From positions 1 through 64,000 of the forward strand of contig NZ_JABVEB010000003.1 of the NCBI RefSeq assembly GCF_014323665.1: a stretch of DNA of 64,000 nt, written 5' to 3'. The notes under the pieces are model-generated. The model made no database searches. It was given only the letters and a program-made list of their open reading frames with translations, and had not been told where the DNA came from. How positions within the stretch are numbered: the first letter of the stretch is position 1; the number at the start of each line of letters is the position of its first letter. Positions 17,009 to 27,599 of the stretch are shown here, one piece after another. This stretch comes from Actinomadura sp. HBU206391. GTDB lineage: Bacteria; Actinomycetota; Actinomycetes; Streptosporangiales; Streptosporangiaceae. A program made the position numbers and the translations under genes.

Positions 17009-17404
17009 GTGGATGAGGAACGTTTGAAGCGGCATGATCTGACCGATGCGGAGTGGGAGCGGCTGGCGCCGTTGTTGCCTGCGAATCCGCGCCAGGGTGG
17101 CCGGTGGAGGGAACATCGGATGGTGATCAACGGGGTGTTCTTTCGCACCCGGGCGGGCATCTCCTGGCGGGATCTGCCGCCGATGTATGGCAACTGGAAG
17201 ACCGTCTACAACCGGCATCGGCGCTGGTCATTGGATGGCACCTGGGCTCAGATCCTGGACGGGCTGCGGACTGGCTGTGACGAGGCCGAGGGCAAGGACT
17301 GGACGGTCAGCGCTGACTCGACCTTCAACCGTGCGCACCAGCACGCAGCCGGAGCCCGGCGGGCTCCGGCCGCTGACGACCCCACAGGGGGCGGGACCGA
17401 ATGA
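17009..17404 (+). CDS. IS5-type transposase, first frame (ORF A)
   Basis: 131 residues from GTG. It contains the N-terminal DUF4096-like part (LTDAEWERLAPLLP, GRWREHR, TRAGISWRDLPPMYGNWKTV) and the first catalytic Asp in VSADSTFNRAHQHA. The frame ends at 17404. The remaining catalytic residues are in ORF B, which is displaced by +1. Fusion would need a +1 (or -2) ribosomal shift in the G-rich run near 17390. If no shift occurs, the enzyme is inactive. Confidence 0.85.
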   Translation: MDEERLKRHDLTDAEWERLAPLLPANPRQGGRWREHRMVINGVFFRTRAGISWRDLPPMYGNWKTVYNRHRRWSLDGTWAQILDGLRTGCDEAEGKDWTVSADSTFNRAHQHAAGARRAPAADDPTGGGTE

Positions 17405-17915
17405 CAACAAATCCGGGCGGGAGGCGCTGGGGAGGTCCCGGGGCGGGTGGACGACCAAGATTCATCTGGTGGCCGACCGGCGGTGCCGTCCGATCGCCAG
17501 GTTGACCAGCCCTGGTCAGCACGGCGACTCCCCGAGGTTCATCCCGTTGATGGAGCAGATCCGCATCATCCGCCGCGGCCTGGGCCGGCCAAGGCGTACG
17601 CCCGGCGCCGCGATGGCCGACAAGGCCTACTCCTCGGCCGCGAACCGTGCCTACCTGCGCCGACGCGGCATCCAAGCTGTGATTCCCATCAAGGAAGACC
17701 AGAAGCAGCACCGGCGTAACCGCGGCTCGGCCGGAGGCCGGCCACCGTCCTTTGACGCCGAGCGCTATAAGGAACGCAACACCGTCGAACGCTGCATCAA
17801 CAAGCTCAAGGCATTCCGGGCCGTGGCCACCCGCTACGACAAGAGAGAACGCATCTACCAGGGCACCATCGACGTCGCCTCGATCCGGATCTGGCTCCGC
17901 GACCCAGCCACGTGA
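17187..17915 (+). CDS. IS5-type transposase, second frame (ORF B)
   Basis: The open frame starts at 17187, but its first 65 or so codons overlap ORF A and look like shadow. Real transposase sequence begins near 17394 (GPNDNKSG). It has the typical RGGWTTKIHLV start of the RNase H core, the second Asp in MADKAYSS, and the Y-R/K-E-R-N-x-V-E-R block with the catalytic Glu (KERNTVERCINKLK). It ends 20 bases inside the right-hand repeat boundary region. It should act only as an A-B fusion made by frameshifting. Confidence 0.82.
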   Translation: MATGRPSTTGIGAGHWMAPGLRSWTGCGLAVTRPRARTGRSALTRPSTVRTSTQPEPGGLRPLTTPQGAGPNDNKSGREALGRSRGGWTTKIHLVADRRCRPIARLTSPGQHGDSPRFIPLMEQIRIIRRGLGRPRRTPGAAMADKAYSSAANRAYLRRRGIQAVIPIKEDQKQHRRNRGSAGGRPPSFDAERYKERNTVERCINKLKAFRAVATRYDKRERIYQGTIDVASIRIWLRDPAT

Positions 17916-18034
17916 TCCACAGGAAGCTGCCTAGAAGACCTTTCTCGCCACTGTCGATTTCGGCCGGCCCCGCGTGTCGTCAATGATGAAGGGGCCGCCA
18001 GTAGCGGTCTGGGACAGCTAACGACGGAGGCATG

Positions 18035-18772
18035 ATGGCCGAGCAGTTCGAGGTGCGGTGGGAGGGCGAGCTGCCCGCGAGCCCGCAGGAAGTCTGGGAC
18101 GCGTTCACCGTCCACACCACCGGGTGGTACTGGAAGATCGAGTACGAGCCGCGGGTCGGCGGAGCCGAGCGGGGTCTAACGTCGATCGGGGGTACGGTGA
18201 CCGTATGGGATCCGCCGCGGCATTTCACCACGCGTGCCCTGCGCGGCGATGACGACTTCAACCAACTCGATTACCGCCTCGAGCCGAGCGGGGCGGGCAC
18301 GCACCTGCTCTTCGTGCACCGCGGCGTGATGGCCGAGGACTACGACCGGCAGCTGGACGCCTGCCGACAGCACACTGCGTTCTACTACCACTCACTCGGC
18401 GAGTACCTGCGCCATTTCTCCGGGCGCGATGCGGCCTACGTCGCCGCCACGGCGTCCGAGGCCTCCCTCCACGGTGGTTTCGCGGCGCTGCGCCGGGCCC
18501 TGGGTGTGGCCGAGGACGTAACCGTCGGTGACCAGGTGGTGTTGACGCCGTCGGACCTGGAGCCGATCGAGGGAACTGTCGATTACGCGACACACGCGTT
18601 CCTCGGCGTGCGCAGCGCCGACGCGCTGTACCGCTTCTACGGCCGCGACGCGTGGGGTTCACCGGTCGGCGTGGCGCACCACCTGTTCGCCGACCGCGCC
18701 GACGAGACGGCGAGCAAGCAGGCCTGGAGCGCATGGCTGGACGGCGTCTTCGCGACCGAGGCGGTGGTGTGA
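18035..18772 (+). CDS. SRPBCC (AHSA1/START-like) domain protein
   Basis: 245 residues. Of two adjacent ATGs the second is 4 bases after GGAGG and is preferred. The opening FEVRWEGELPASPQEVWDAF and Trp-rich GWYWKIEYEP are typical of SRPBCC proteins, a fold that binds hydrophobic ligands in a deep pocket. The C-terminal 95 residues form a second, less clear domain. Stop and next start overlap as TGATG, so it is co-translated with the DGPF and sigma genes. In such clusters SRPBCC proteins are frequent partners or targets of ECF41/42-type regulators. Confidence 0.85.
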   Translation: MAEQFEVRWEGELPASPQEVWDAFTVHTTGWYWKIEYEPRVGGAERGLTSIGGTVTVWDPPRHFTTRALRGDDDFNQLDYRLEPSGAGTHLLFVHRGVMAEDYDRQLDACRQHTAFYYHSLGEYLRHFSGRDAAYVAATASEASLHGGFAALRRALGVAEDVTVGDQVVLTPSDLEPIEGTVDYATHAFLGVRSADALYRFYGRDAWGSPVGVAHHLFADRADETASKQAWSAWLDGVFATEAVV

Positions 18773-19122
18773 TGGCCCAGTACGCAGTGCTGATCTTCGA
18801 ACGTGAGACGCCCGGCGGCGTGGCCGACATCCCACCGGAGGTCATGGAGGCCCACGGGCGGCTGCCCGAGCGGATCGCCGAGCAGGGCGGCCGGATCATC
18901 GCCGGGATGGCGCTCGAACCGACCGAGACGGCGACCGCCATCCGGGACGACCTGGTGACGGACGGTCCGTTCATCGAAACCAAGGAGGCGCTGGCCGGAG
19001 TCTTCGTGATCGAGGCACGCGACCTCGACCACGCTCTGGCACTGGCCAGGCTGACGCCGATCGTGAACGGCGGCGTCGAGGTCAGGCCGCTGCTCGGCTT
19101 CGAGGTCATGGAGACGAGCTGA
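18772..19122 (+). CDS. YCII-related DGPF-domain protein
   Basis: 116 residues from an ATG sharing one base with the previous stop. It is a ferredoxin-like single-domain protein with the name-giving motif at VTDGPFIETKEALAGVFVIE (about residues 60-79) and the ending ALARLTPIVNGGVEVRPL. DGPF proteins are the standard genomic partners of ECF42 sigma factors. Their biochemical role is still poorly known. The next gene encodes exactly such a sigma factor, overlapping at the stop codon. Confidence 0.92.
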   Translation: MAQYAVLIFERETPGGVADIPPEVMEAHGRLPERIAEQGGRIIAGMALEPTETATAIRDDLVTDGPFIETKEALAGVFVIEARDLDHALALARLTPIVNGGVEVRPLLGFEVMETS

Positions 19123-20342
19123 GCACCGTCGAAGAGGCGGTCGCCGACGCGCACCGTCGCGAGTGGGCGTACGTGCTCGCCGCGACGGTACGCGTGACGC
19201 ACGATCTCGACGCCGCCGAGGAGGCCGTGCAGGACGCGTACGTCCAGGCGTTGCGGGCCTGGGCCCGGGACGGGGTGCCCGAGCGGCCCGGCGCGTGGCT
19301 GACGACGGTCGCGCGACGCGGCGCGCTCAACGCGATGCGCCGGCGGCAGACGCTCCAGGCCAAGCTGCCGCTGCTGTCGGAACCCGAGGACACGGAGATG
19401 CCCGAGCCCGAAACGATCACCGACGACCGCCTACGGCTCATCTTCACCTGCTGTCACCCGGCCCTGGCGCGGGAGGCGCAGATCGCGCTCACGCTACGGC
19501 TGGTGTGCGGCGTGGCGACGCCGGACGTCGCCCAGGCGTTCCTCGTCACCGAGCCGACGATGGCCGCCCGCATCACGCGCGCCAAGAAGAAGATCACCGT
19601 CGCGCGCATCCCATACGCCGTGCCGCCCGCGGAGGATCTGCCCGAGCGGGTCGACGCGGTGCTGACCGTCATCCACCTGCTCTACTCCACCGGGCACACC
19701 GCGCACTCGGGCGAGAACCTCGTCCGCGACGAGCTCACCGATCGCGCGCTCGACCTGGCGCGGATGCTGCGCCTGCTGCTGCCGGCCGACCGCGAGGCCG
19801 TCGGGCTGCTGGCGCTGCTGCTCGTCCACCACGCGCGCCGTGACACGCGCACCGACGCGCACGGCCGGCTGCTGCGCCTCGAGGAGCAGGATCGCTCCGC
19901 GTGGGACCGCGAGCTGATCGCCGAGGCCGACCGGCTCGTGGTCGCCGCGCTCACCGCGGGCCCGCCCGGGCGCTTCACGCTGCAGGCCGCGATCGCCGCC
20001 CTGCACGCGCAGGCCCCGAGCTACGCGGAGACCGACTGGCCGCAGATCCACACGCTATATGACGAGTTGTTGCGTATCTGGCCGTCGCCCGTCGTCGCGC
20101 TCAACCGCGCGGTCGCGGTGTCCATGGTCGCCGGGCCGGAGGCCGCGCTGGCCGAGATCGATGCGCTCGAACGCGACGGACGCCTGGCCGGCTACCGCTA
20201 CCTGCCCGCGACAAAGGCGGACCTCCTGCACCGCCTCGGCCGCGACGCGGAGGCGGCCGAGGCGTACCAGGCGGCGCTGACGCTCAGCGGCAACGCCGCC
20301 GAGCAGGAGTTCCTAACCGAACGCCTCAGGTCGACCGGATGA
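19119..20342 (+). CDS. ECF42-type RNA polymerase sigma factor with C-terminal extension
   Basis: About 407 residues if translation begins at CTG 19119, which has GGAG five bases upstream and overlaps the DGPF stop (CTGA). No ATG, GTG or TTG exists in this frame before GTG 19173. Starting there would remove the conserved [15 protein letters not shown] opening. Sigma-2 ([17 protein letters not shown]) and sigma-4 ([16 protein letters not shown]) regions are followed by the long DUF6596/TPR-like extension of ECF42 proteins, which is needed for activity. No anti-sigma gene is nearby, as expected for this group. Confidence 0.88.
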   Translation: MSTVEEAVADAHRREWAYVLAATVRVTHDLDAAEEAVQDAYVQALRAWARDGVPERPGAWLTTVARRGALNAMRRRQTLQAKLPLLSEPEDTEMPEPETITDDRLRLIFTCCHPALAREAQIALTLRLVCGVATPDVAQAFLVTEPTMAARITRAKKKITVARIPYAVPPAEDLPERVDAVLTVIHLLYSTGHTAHSGENLVRDELTDRALDLARMLRLLLPADREAVGLLALLLVHHARRDTRTDAHGRLLRLEEQDRSAWDRELIAEADRLVVAALTAGPPGRFTLQAAIAALHAQAPSYAETDWPQIHTLYDELLRIWPSPVVALNRAVAVSMVAGPEAALAEIDALERDGRLAGYRYLPATKADLLHRLGRDAEAAEAYQAALTLSGNAAEQEFLTERLRSTG

Positions 20343-20676
20343 TCTCCGCGTAGCGGCGGCCGCTGGCCTTGACGGTGCGGGCCTGGGTGGCGAAGTCGAC
20401 GTGGACGAGCCCGAAGCGCTGTCGTAGCCGTACGCCCACTCGAAGTTGTCAAGGAGCGACCAGGCGAAGTACCCGCGCACCGGCGCGCCCGCGCCGCGGG
20501 GCCCGCGCGCAGGCGCGTACGTGCGCCTCAAGGTGCTCGGCGCGCTCGTGATCCTCGATGGAACCGTCCGGCCGGACCTCGTCGGGGAACGCCGAGCCGC
20601 ACTCGGTGACGTAGATCGCCGACGCTCTCTACTCGTTCGTCAGCCGGAGCAGCAACCGCTCCAGCCCAAGATCCAC
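20326..20676 (-). pseudogene. GH1 beta-glucosidase, decayed C-terminal remnant
   Basis: Minus-strand fragments in several frames spell the end of a GH1 beta-glucosidase: [13 protein letters not shown] followed by a stop, then [19 protein letters not shown] (normal Y-x-T-E-N-G with the nucleophile Glu, here followed by Cys), then [18 protein letters not shown], then [20 protein letters not shown]. One lost base near 20421 breaks the frame between the last two. The N-terminal three quarters are absent. The 3' end overlaps the sigma factor gene tail-to-tail by 17 bases. Confidence 0.85.
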
Positions 20677-20686
20677 GGGACACTCC

Positions 20687-21976
20687 TTAGGCGAGAGCGA
20701 CGCCCTCGACCGCCTCGTTGCCGGTCGGCCGGCGGCCCTCCCAAAGGGCGGTCAGCGCGGTGGCGGCCATCACGCGCACGCCCACCGCGATGCACCGCTC
20801 GTCGACGTCGAAGTCGCCCCGGTGCAGGTCGTACTCGACCGTCGAACCAGGCGCGCGCACCCCGAGGCGGCCGAGCGCACCCGGAATCGACTCGAGATAC
20901 CAGCCGAAGTCCTCGCCGCCGAGGCTCTGCGGCGTCGGCACCACGCCTTCCTCACCGAGGACCTGACCGGCGGCGTCACGGAACATCTGCACGCTCGTCG
21001 CCTCGTTGACGGTGGGCGGCACGCCGCGGATGTACTCCAGTGACGCCTCGACGTCGTAGGCGGCCGCCACCGACTGCAGCAGGGCCTTCATCATCTCGGG
21101 CGCCCGGTGCCAGGCGTCGTCGTCCAGGCAGCGCACGGTGCCCTCGGCGATCCCGTCGTCGGGGATCGCGTTGGCGACCGACCCGGCGGAGACGCGGCCC
21201 CACACCAGGCTCAGGCTGGAACGCGGGTCGACCCGCCGCGACAGCGCCGACGGAAGCTCAGTGACGATCTTGGCGAGCGCGTAGACCAGGTCGGCGGTGA
21301 GATGCGGCCGGGCCGTGTGGCCGCCCGGGCCGGTCACCTTCACATAGACCTTGTCGCACGCCGCCGTGATCGGACCGACCCGCAGACCCAGCCTGCCGAC
21401 CTCTACCCGGGGGTCGCAGTGCAGCGCGAAGACCCGGTCGACGCCCGCGATGCCGCCCGCGGCCATGACGTCGAGCGCACCGCCCGGCTTCTCCTCGGCC
21501 GGCTGGAAGATCAGCCGAACCCGGCCGGGAAGCAGGCCCGCGGCGGCCTGCTGGGCCAGGAAACGGCCGGCGCCGATGAGCATGGTCGTGTGCACGTCGT
21601 GGCCGCAGGCGTGCGCGACCCCGGGCACCGTTGAGCGGTAGGCGACATCCTTCTCGTCCATGAGCGGCAGCGCGTCGATGTCCGCGCGCAGGCCCACCAT
21701 CGGGCCCTCGGCCGGGCCGACGTCGCACAGCACGCCGGTGCCCTTGGGCAGCACCGTCGGGCGCAGCCCGGCGGCGGTCAGCTGGTCGACGATCCGCTGG
21801 GTGGTGCGATGCTCGACGTAGCCGAGCTCGGGATGCGCGTGCAGATCGCGGCGGAAGGCGATCAACCCGTCCTCGTTCTGGGCGAGGAAGGCGTCGAGCT
21901 GCATCTGCAGCCGCCGCGCGTCCCCGCTGACACCGGCGTCGAAAGCGGGCATCACCCCGTGTCCCGACCGCGTCAT
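20687..21976 (-). CDS. M20-family metallopeptidase / amidohydrolase
   Basis: 429 residues from the ATG preceded by GAGGGGG. An ATG 96 bases upstream overlaps the previous gene and lacks a site. It has the dinuclear-metal M20D signature: HPELGY, metal-site HACGHDVHTTM (about residue 110), catalytic Glu pair in FQPAEEKPGGA, and SLGGEDFGWYL near the C-terminus. A lid domain lies between. Relatives remove acyl groups from N-acyl amino acids (hippurate or IAA-conjugate hydrolases). The actual substrate cannot be read from sequence. Confidence 0.9.
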   Translation of the reverse strand: MTRSGHGVMPAFDAGVSGDARRLQMQLDAFLAQNEDGLIAFRRDLHAHPELGYVEHRTTQRIVDQLTAAGLRPTVLPKGTGVLCDVGPAEGPMVGLRADIDALPLMDEKDVAYRSTVPGVAHACGHDVHTTMLIGAGRFLAQQAAAGLLPGRVRLIFQPAEEKPGGALDVMAAGGIAGVDRVFALHCDPRVEVGRLGLRVGPITAACDKVYVKVTGPGGHTARPHLTADLVYALAKIVTELPSALSRRVDPRSSLSLVWGRVSAGSVANAIPDDGIAEGTVRCLDDDAWHRAPEMMKALLQSVAAAYDVEASLEYIRGVPPTVNEATSVQMFRDAAGQVLGEEGVVPTPQSLGGEDFGWYLESIPGALGRLGVRAPGSTVEYDLHRGDFDVDERCIAVGVRVMAATALTALWEGRRPTGNEAVEGVALA

Positions 21977-22058
21977 GTGCGCCCCCTCTGGCATGGCGGC
22001 GCCGCATGACGCCGCCGCATCCGCTTCGTCCCCCTCGGCGGGCGGCTCCTCGGGGACC

Positions 22059-23225
22059 TCACATCCCGCCATGGGCCACCTCCCGCGGGGAGACGAACCT
22101 GTCCTCGTAGAACTCTTTGATGGCGGCGTCGACGACGTTCTCCAGGGATCCGCCCTCGGCGCGTATCGCGCGCTGCCGCTCGTACGGCGCCCCGTGGTCG
22201 AGGACCTCGCCGGCGACCTTCAGTTCCTCGGCGCAGCCCAGCCGGTCGGCCACGGGCTCCAGCTCACGGATCAGCTCGTAGAGATCGTCTCGGAGCGGCG
22301 TCGTGCTGCCGGTGTCATCGGTGATGACGGTGGCGTCGAGTCCATAACGGGTGGCCCGCCACTTGTTGTCGCGGACGACCCACGCGGCGGGACGAGGCAG
22401 AGTGTAGCCCCGGTCGAGCTGCTGGTCGAAGAGGGTGACCAGGCTCTGGCACAGTGCCGCCGCCATGCCGACCTCACGCAGGGTGGGAATGCCGTCGAAC
22501 ATCCGGATCTCGATCGTGCCGAAATCGGGGTGCGGGCGGATGTCCCACCACACCTCCTTGATGCTGCGGATGGTGCCGGCCCGCAGCAGAGTGTCCATGT
22601 ACTCCTCGAACTCGGCCCAGTCGGCGAGCGAGTGCGGCGGCCCGGCGGTCGGCAGGGAGCCGAAGATGATCGCCCGGCTGGACGCCAACCCGGTGTCGTG
22701 GCCGTTCCAGAACGGGCTCGACGCGGTCAGCGCGAGGAAGTGCGGCAGGTACGCGGAGAGCGCGTTGACGATGGGAATGGCCTTGTCCACGTGGCGTACG
22801 CCCACGTGCACGTGCACCCCGAAGGTCTGGATGCGGCGGGCCAGCCACTGCATCTGCTCGACCAGCTCGGCATAGCGCTGGACCGGTGCCATCACCGCGT
22901 CGCGCCAGTCGCTGATCGGATGCGATCCCGTGCACGCCAACGCGGTGCCCCGCGCCTCGGCGACCGACCGAAGCTGCGCGACGGTCCCGGCGAGGTCCCT
23001 CTTGGCCTCACCGACCGTATGGCAGATATCGGTCACGATCTCCACCGTCGACTCCATCAGCTCGTGCCGGATCTTCGGGATGTCCCCGTCCTCGCTGAGG
23101 CCGGGCAGCGCGGCCAGCACCTCGCGCGCGTCCTGCCGAAGGTGCTTGGTCTCCGTGTCGATGAGCTGAAGCTCCCATTCGACACCCAGCGTCGCCCCAC
23201 GCGACGCGTTGAAGTCAATGGCCAC
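22059..23225 (-). CDS. GCS2-type carboxylate-amine ligase (glutamate-cysteine ligase-like)
   Basis: 388 residues from GTG 23225, six bases after GGAGG; a TTG six bases earlier has no room for the ribosome site. The opening GATLGVEWELQLID carries the conserved metal-binding G-V-E-x-E. GVHVHVGVRH and the GTIEIRMFD strand complete the ATP-grasp-like core of the YbdK/GCS2 group. The family joins glutamate or another carboxylate to an amine using ATP. Actinobacteria use mycothiol rather than glutathione, so the natural substrate is uncertain. It overlaps nothing but is close to the M20 gene. Confidence 0.88.
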   Translation of the reverse strand: MAIDFNASRGATLGVEWELQLIDTETKHLRQDAREVLAALPGLSEDGDIPKIRHELMESTVEIVTDICHTVGEAKRDLAGTVAQLRSVAEARGTALACTGSHPISDWRDAVMAPVQRYAELVEQMQWLARRIQTFGVHVHVGVRHVDKAIPIVNALSAYLPHFLALTASSPFWNGHDTGLASSRAIIFGSLPTAGPPHSLADWAEFEEYMDTLLRAGTIRSIKEVWWDIRPHPDFGTIEIRMFDGIPTLREVGMAAALCQSLVTLFDQQLDRGYTLPRPAAWVVRDNKWRATRYGLDATVITDDTGSTTPLRDDLYELIRELEPVADRLGCAEELKVAGEVLDHGAPYERQRAIRAEGGSLENVVDAAIKEFYEDRFVSPREVAHGGM

Positions 23226-23558
23226 GGCCAACCTCCATCCACAATCTTTGCAGGTCGATGCGTGGCACGTGGGGCTATTGGACCAGCGCGTTCCCGATAC
23301 CGACCCGCACAGGGCGCTCCAAGCCTGGTCAACAGAGGATCACTCACCTCGTGCCGCCACATACCGCATCGCGGATGCATGCCCGGAACAGCGCGGCCGA
23401 CGCGTCTCGCCGACGGCCGAACACTGTCCGTAATCTACTCCCGGCGCGGCCCATCCGGTCCGCGACGCCGCGCGGACCGGGAGGCGGCGGCGTATCAGAG
23501 GTTTCGGCCATGCTCACCGGCCTCGCCGGGCCCTGCCGGCCCAGTGGGTACGGCCGGC
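23226..23558. other. Intergenic region upstream of the ligase gene
   Basis: About 330 bases between the ligase start and the mutase stop, both minus strand. It must hold the ligase promoter. A minus-strand TTGACC at 23318-23323 is a possible -35 element, but no matching -10 was found at normal distance. Open frames here are fragments of longer antisense shadows. No repeat or RNA gene was recognised. Confidence 0.35.
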
Positions 23559-25163
<1,605 letters not shown>

Positions 25164-25337
25164 AACCGCGATGGTACGGCCGTCGCCGCAGGAAGTGGAC
25201 GGTGATGCCCCTCACGCGCACCGGATGGCTCTCAACACCCCCATGTCGAGAAATAATCCTTTTCGCTTCCCGCAGGGTCAAATTACGTGATCCGGTGTAT
25301 CTCATTTCTGGACACTTCCTCTAGTCTTCGTGGAGCC

Positions 25338-26600
25338 ATGGGAACCGTACGCCGGGCGACCGCCCTGATCACCGCGCCACTCGTCGTGGCCCTGACCACC
25401 GCCGGTCCTGTCATCGAACCCGCGGCCGGCGCGGCGCGCACCGGAGAGGTCGCAGGCGCCGTCGCCGGCGAGCCGATCGGCGGCTCCCGGCTCGGCGGAC
25501 GCGGTGTGGTGTACGGCCGGGCGCAGGGTGTCAAGCCTCCGCCGAAGATCGAGGCCTCGTCCTACCTCATCGCCGACGGCGACACGGGCGAGGTGCTCGC
25601 GGCGAAGGACCCGCACGGTCGTTATCTGCCGGCGAGCACGCTGAAGACCCTCACCTCGGTGGCGCTGATCCCCAAGCTCGATCGGAACGCGCTGATCCGC
25701 CCGGCCCAGAGCGCGGTCGACGTGGAGGGCACCAAGGTCGGCATGACCACCAAGTGGCGCTACCCGGTGTCGGACCTGTTCAAGGCGCTGATGATGGTCT
25801 CGGGGAACGACGCGGCCCTGGTCCTCACCCAGGCCGGCGGCGGGATGCGGCGCACCCTGGCGACCATGAACGCCGAGGCCAAGCGCCTGCAGGCGAACGA
25901 CACCCTCGCGGGCTCGCCCAACGGCCTCGACGTGGACCTGGGGCTGTCGGTCAAGACGCAGCACACCTCCGCGTACGACCTGACGCTCATCCTGCGTCAG
26001 GGGCTGCGGCTGCGCGACTTCCGCGAGTACGTGGGCACGATCGACGCCAAATGGCCCGGCCCGCCGTCCAAGAAGCAGCGCGCGCGAGGCCAGCGGGTCG
26101 GCGGCTACCCGATCTACACGCACAACCAGCTGCTGCGGCCGGGACGGGCCCACTACCGGGGGATGATCGGCGGTAAGAACGGCTACACCAACGCCGCCCA
26201 GCAGACCTTCGTCGGCGCGGCCCGCCGCAACGGCCACACCATCATCGTCGCGCTGATGCACTCCCCGGTCCTCTGGTCGTACGCCACCGAACTGCTCGAC
26301 TGGGGGTTCGCGGCGCGGGGCAGGGTGCAGCCGGTGGGCACGCTCGTGAACCCGCTCGACACCGAGAAGAAACCGGAGCCGAAGCGCGACAACGGCACGC
26401 TCCCCGGCATCCCGCTGGACCGGGACAAGGCGAGCGGCTGGGGACTCACCGCGCTGGCGGCGGGCGGCGGCACCGTGATCGTGATCGGAGCGGCCCTCGT
26501 GCTCGTGCTGATGAGGCGCCGTCGCGCGGGCACGGCCGGAGGAGCCCCTCCGCCGCGGCCCGAGGACGCGCACGAGCCGGCCGATCCGCCGGCCAGATAA
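25338..26600 (+). CDS. D-alanyl-D-alanine carboxypeptidase (peptidase S11, PBP5-like)
   Basis: About 420 residues from the ATG of MGTVRRATALITAPLVV; an ATG 51 bases upstream lies before a possible -10 (TAGTCT, 25322-25327). A signal peptide (to about AAGA) precedes the serine peptidase domain. That domain has S-T-L-K (nucleophile Ser), SGNDAA (SxN) and GGKNGYTN where KTG is standard. A basic linker and a C-terminal membrane helix with RRRR follow. It trims the terminal D-Ala of peptidoglycan stems outside the cell. It converges with the YihY gene. Confidence 0.92.
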   Translation: MGTVRRATALITAPLVVALTTAGPVIEPAAGAARTGEVAGAVAGEPIGGSRLGGRGVVYGRAQGVKPPPKIEASSYLIADGDTGEVLAAKDPHGRYLPASTLKTLTSVALIPKLDRNALIRPAQSAVDVEGTKVGMTTKWRYPVSDLFKALMMVSGNDAALVLTQAGGGMRRTLATMNAEAKRLQANDTLAGSPNGLDVDLGLSVKTQHTSAYDLTLILRQGLRLRDFREYVGTIDAKWPGPPSKKQRARGQRVGGYPIYTHNQLLRPGRAHYRGMIGGKNGYTNAAQQTFVGAARRNGHTIIVALMHSPVLWSYATELLDWGFAARGRVQPVGTLVNPLDTEKKPEPKRDNGTLPGIPLDRDKASGWGLTALAAGGGTVIVIGAALVLVLMRRRRAGTAGGAPPPRPEDAHEPADPPAR

Positions 26601-26648
26601 CGACCTTCCGGCAGCGCCCGTCAGCGGGAGACCCCCGGATGGCGACCT

Positions 26649-27599
26649 TCAGCGCCCGGTGTCCTCCGCCTTGGGCGGCGGTGCCCGGTCGGCGCTGAGG
26701 ACGACGCGGCGAGTGGCGGTCCAGGCCGCCGTGAACAGGGTGAAGCGCGAGACCACGTTCATCCAGACGAGCAGCCCGGCGACGACAGCGAACGAGGCGT
26801 AGACCGGGTTCCTCGTCGTGTGCCCGACCAGAAAGGTCGCGAGAAGCTTCAGGATCTCGAGGCCGACCGCGCCGAACAACGCCCCGCGGATGATCCGCCG
26901 CCACGGCGCGCGGGTGCCGGTCAGTCTGGAGAAGAGCACCAGGAAGATCAGTGCGTTGAAACAGATGGCCACCGCCACCGCGAGCAGCCGCAGCAGGACG
27001 CCCATTCCGAACATCCGGTCGAGCCCGAGGACGTGCAGCGCCCAGTTGGTGCCCGAGGTGGTGATCGTCGAGACGGCGACCGACACGATGAGCACCATGC
27101 CGAGGAAGACGAGGACCCCGACGTCCCCGAGCTTTCGCTTCAGGAAATTGCCGCCGCCGGTCGGATCGTGGCCCCAGATCTCACGCAGTGACTCGCGGAG
27201 CGCCTCGACCCAGGCGACTCCGATGATCAGCAGACCCACCAGGCCGATCACCCCGGCGGTCGCCTTGGCCTGGGCGATCTGTTCGACCGCGAGCCGGTCG
27301 GCGATGCCGGGCAGCACCGAGTTGATGGCGTCGACGAGATAACCGCGGGCCTGCTCGCTGATCCCGACGACGTAGCCGAGCAGGGCGTACGCCAGCGCGA
27401 GCAGCGGGAAGAACGACAGGAAGCCGAAATAGGTGATGGCCGCGGCCATCCGGTCACCGCGATGCTCTTGGTACCGCTCGTAGGCACGGGACAGGTGATC
27501 GAACCAGGGCGAACGCCGCCGTGCCCCGCGCAGCACCCGCACCGCTCGCTCGTGCTCGGACTCGACCCGGCGCCGCATGACCCCGACGACGCGCGACAT
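26649..27599 (-). CDS. YihY/virulence factor BrkB family membrane protein
   Basis: 316 residues. An N-terminal cytoplasmic amphipathic region (SPWFDHLSRAYERYQEHRGD) leads into six membrane helices, with the family's conserved ITYFGFLSFFPLLALAYALL near residue 55 and GVAWVEALRESLREIWG. Once called ribonuclease BN, the family is now regarded as membrane proteins of unknown, possibly transport-related function. It diverges from the DUF6077-like gene and converges on the carboxypeptidase gene. Confidence 0.92.
   Translation of the reverse strand: MSRVVGVMRRRVESEHERAVRVLRGARRRSPWFDHLSRAYERYQEHRGDRMAAAITYFGFLSFFPLLALAYALLGYVVGISEQARGYLVDAINSVLPGIADRLAVEQIAQAKATAGVIGLVGLLIIGVAWVEALRESLREIWGHDPTGGGNFLKRKLGDVGVLVFLGMVLIVSVAVSTITTSGTNWALHVLGLDRMFGMGVLLRLLAVAVAICFNALIFLVLFSRLTGTRAPWRRIIRGALFGAVGLEILKLLATFLVGHTTRNPVYASFAVVAGLLVWMNVVSRFTLFTAAWTATRRVVLSADRAPPPKAEDTGR

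Larger units (their letters stand above)
16958..17934 (+). mobile_element. IS5-type insertion sequence (two overlapping frames)
   Basis: Terminal inverted repeats lie at 16958-16978 and 17914-17934 and match at 19 of 21 bases (shared start CTAGGCAGC, shared end GTGGATC). The flanking tetranucleotide CTAG occurs at both ends (16958-16961 and 17931-17934), consistent with a CTAG or TA target duplication. The element is about 970 bp and carries a DDE transposase split over two frames. Both size and layout fit the IS427-like group of the IS5 family. It appears recent, with intact ends. Confidence 0.88.
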
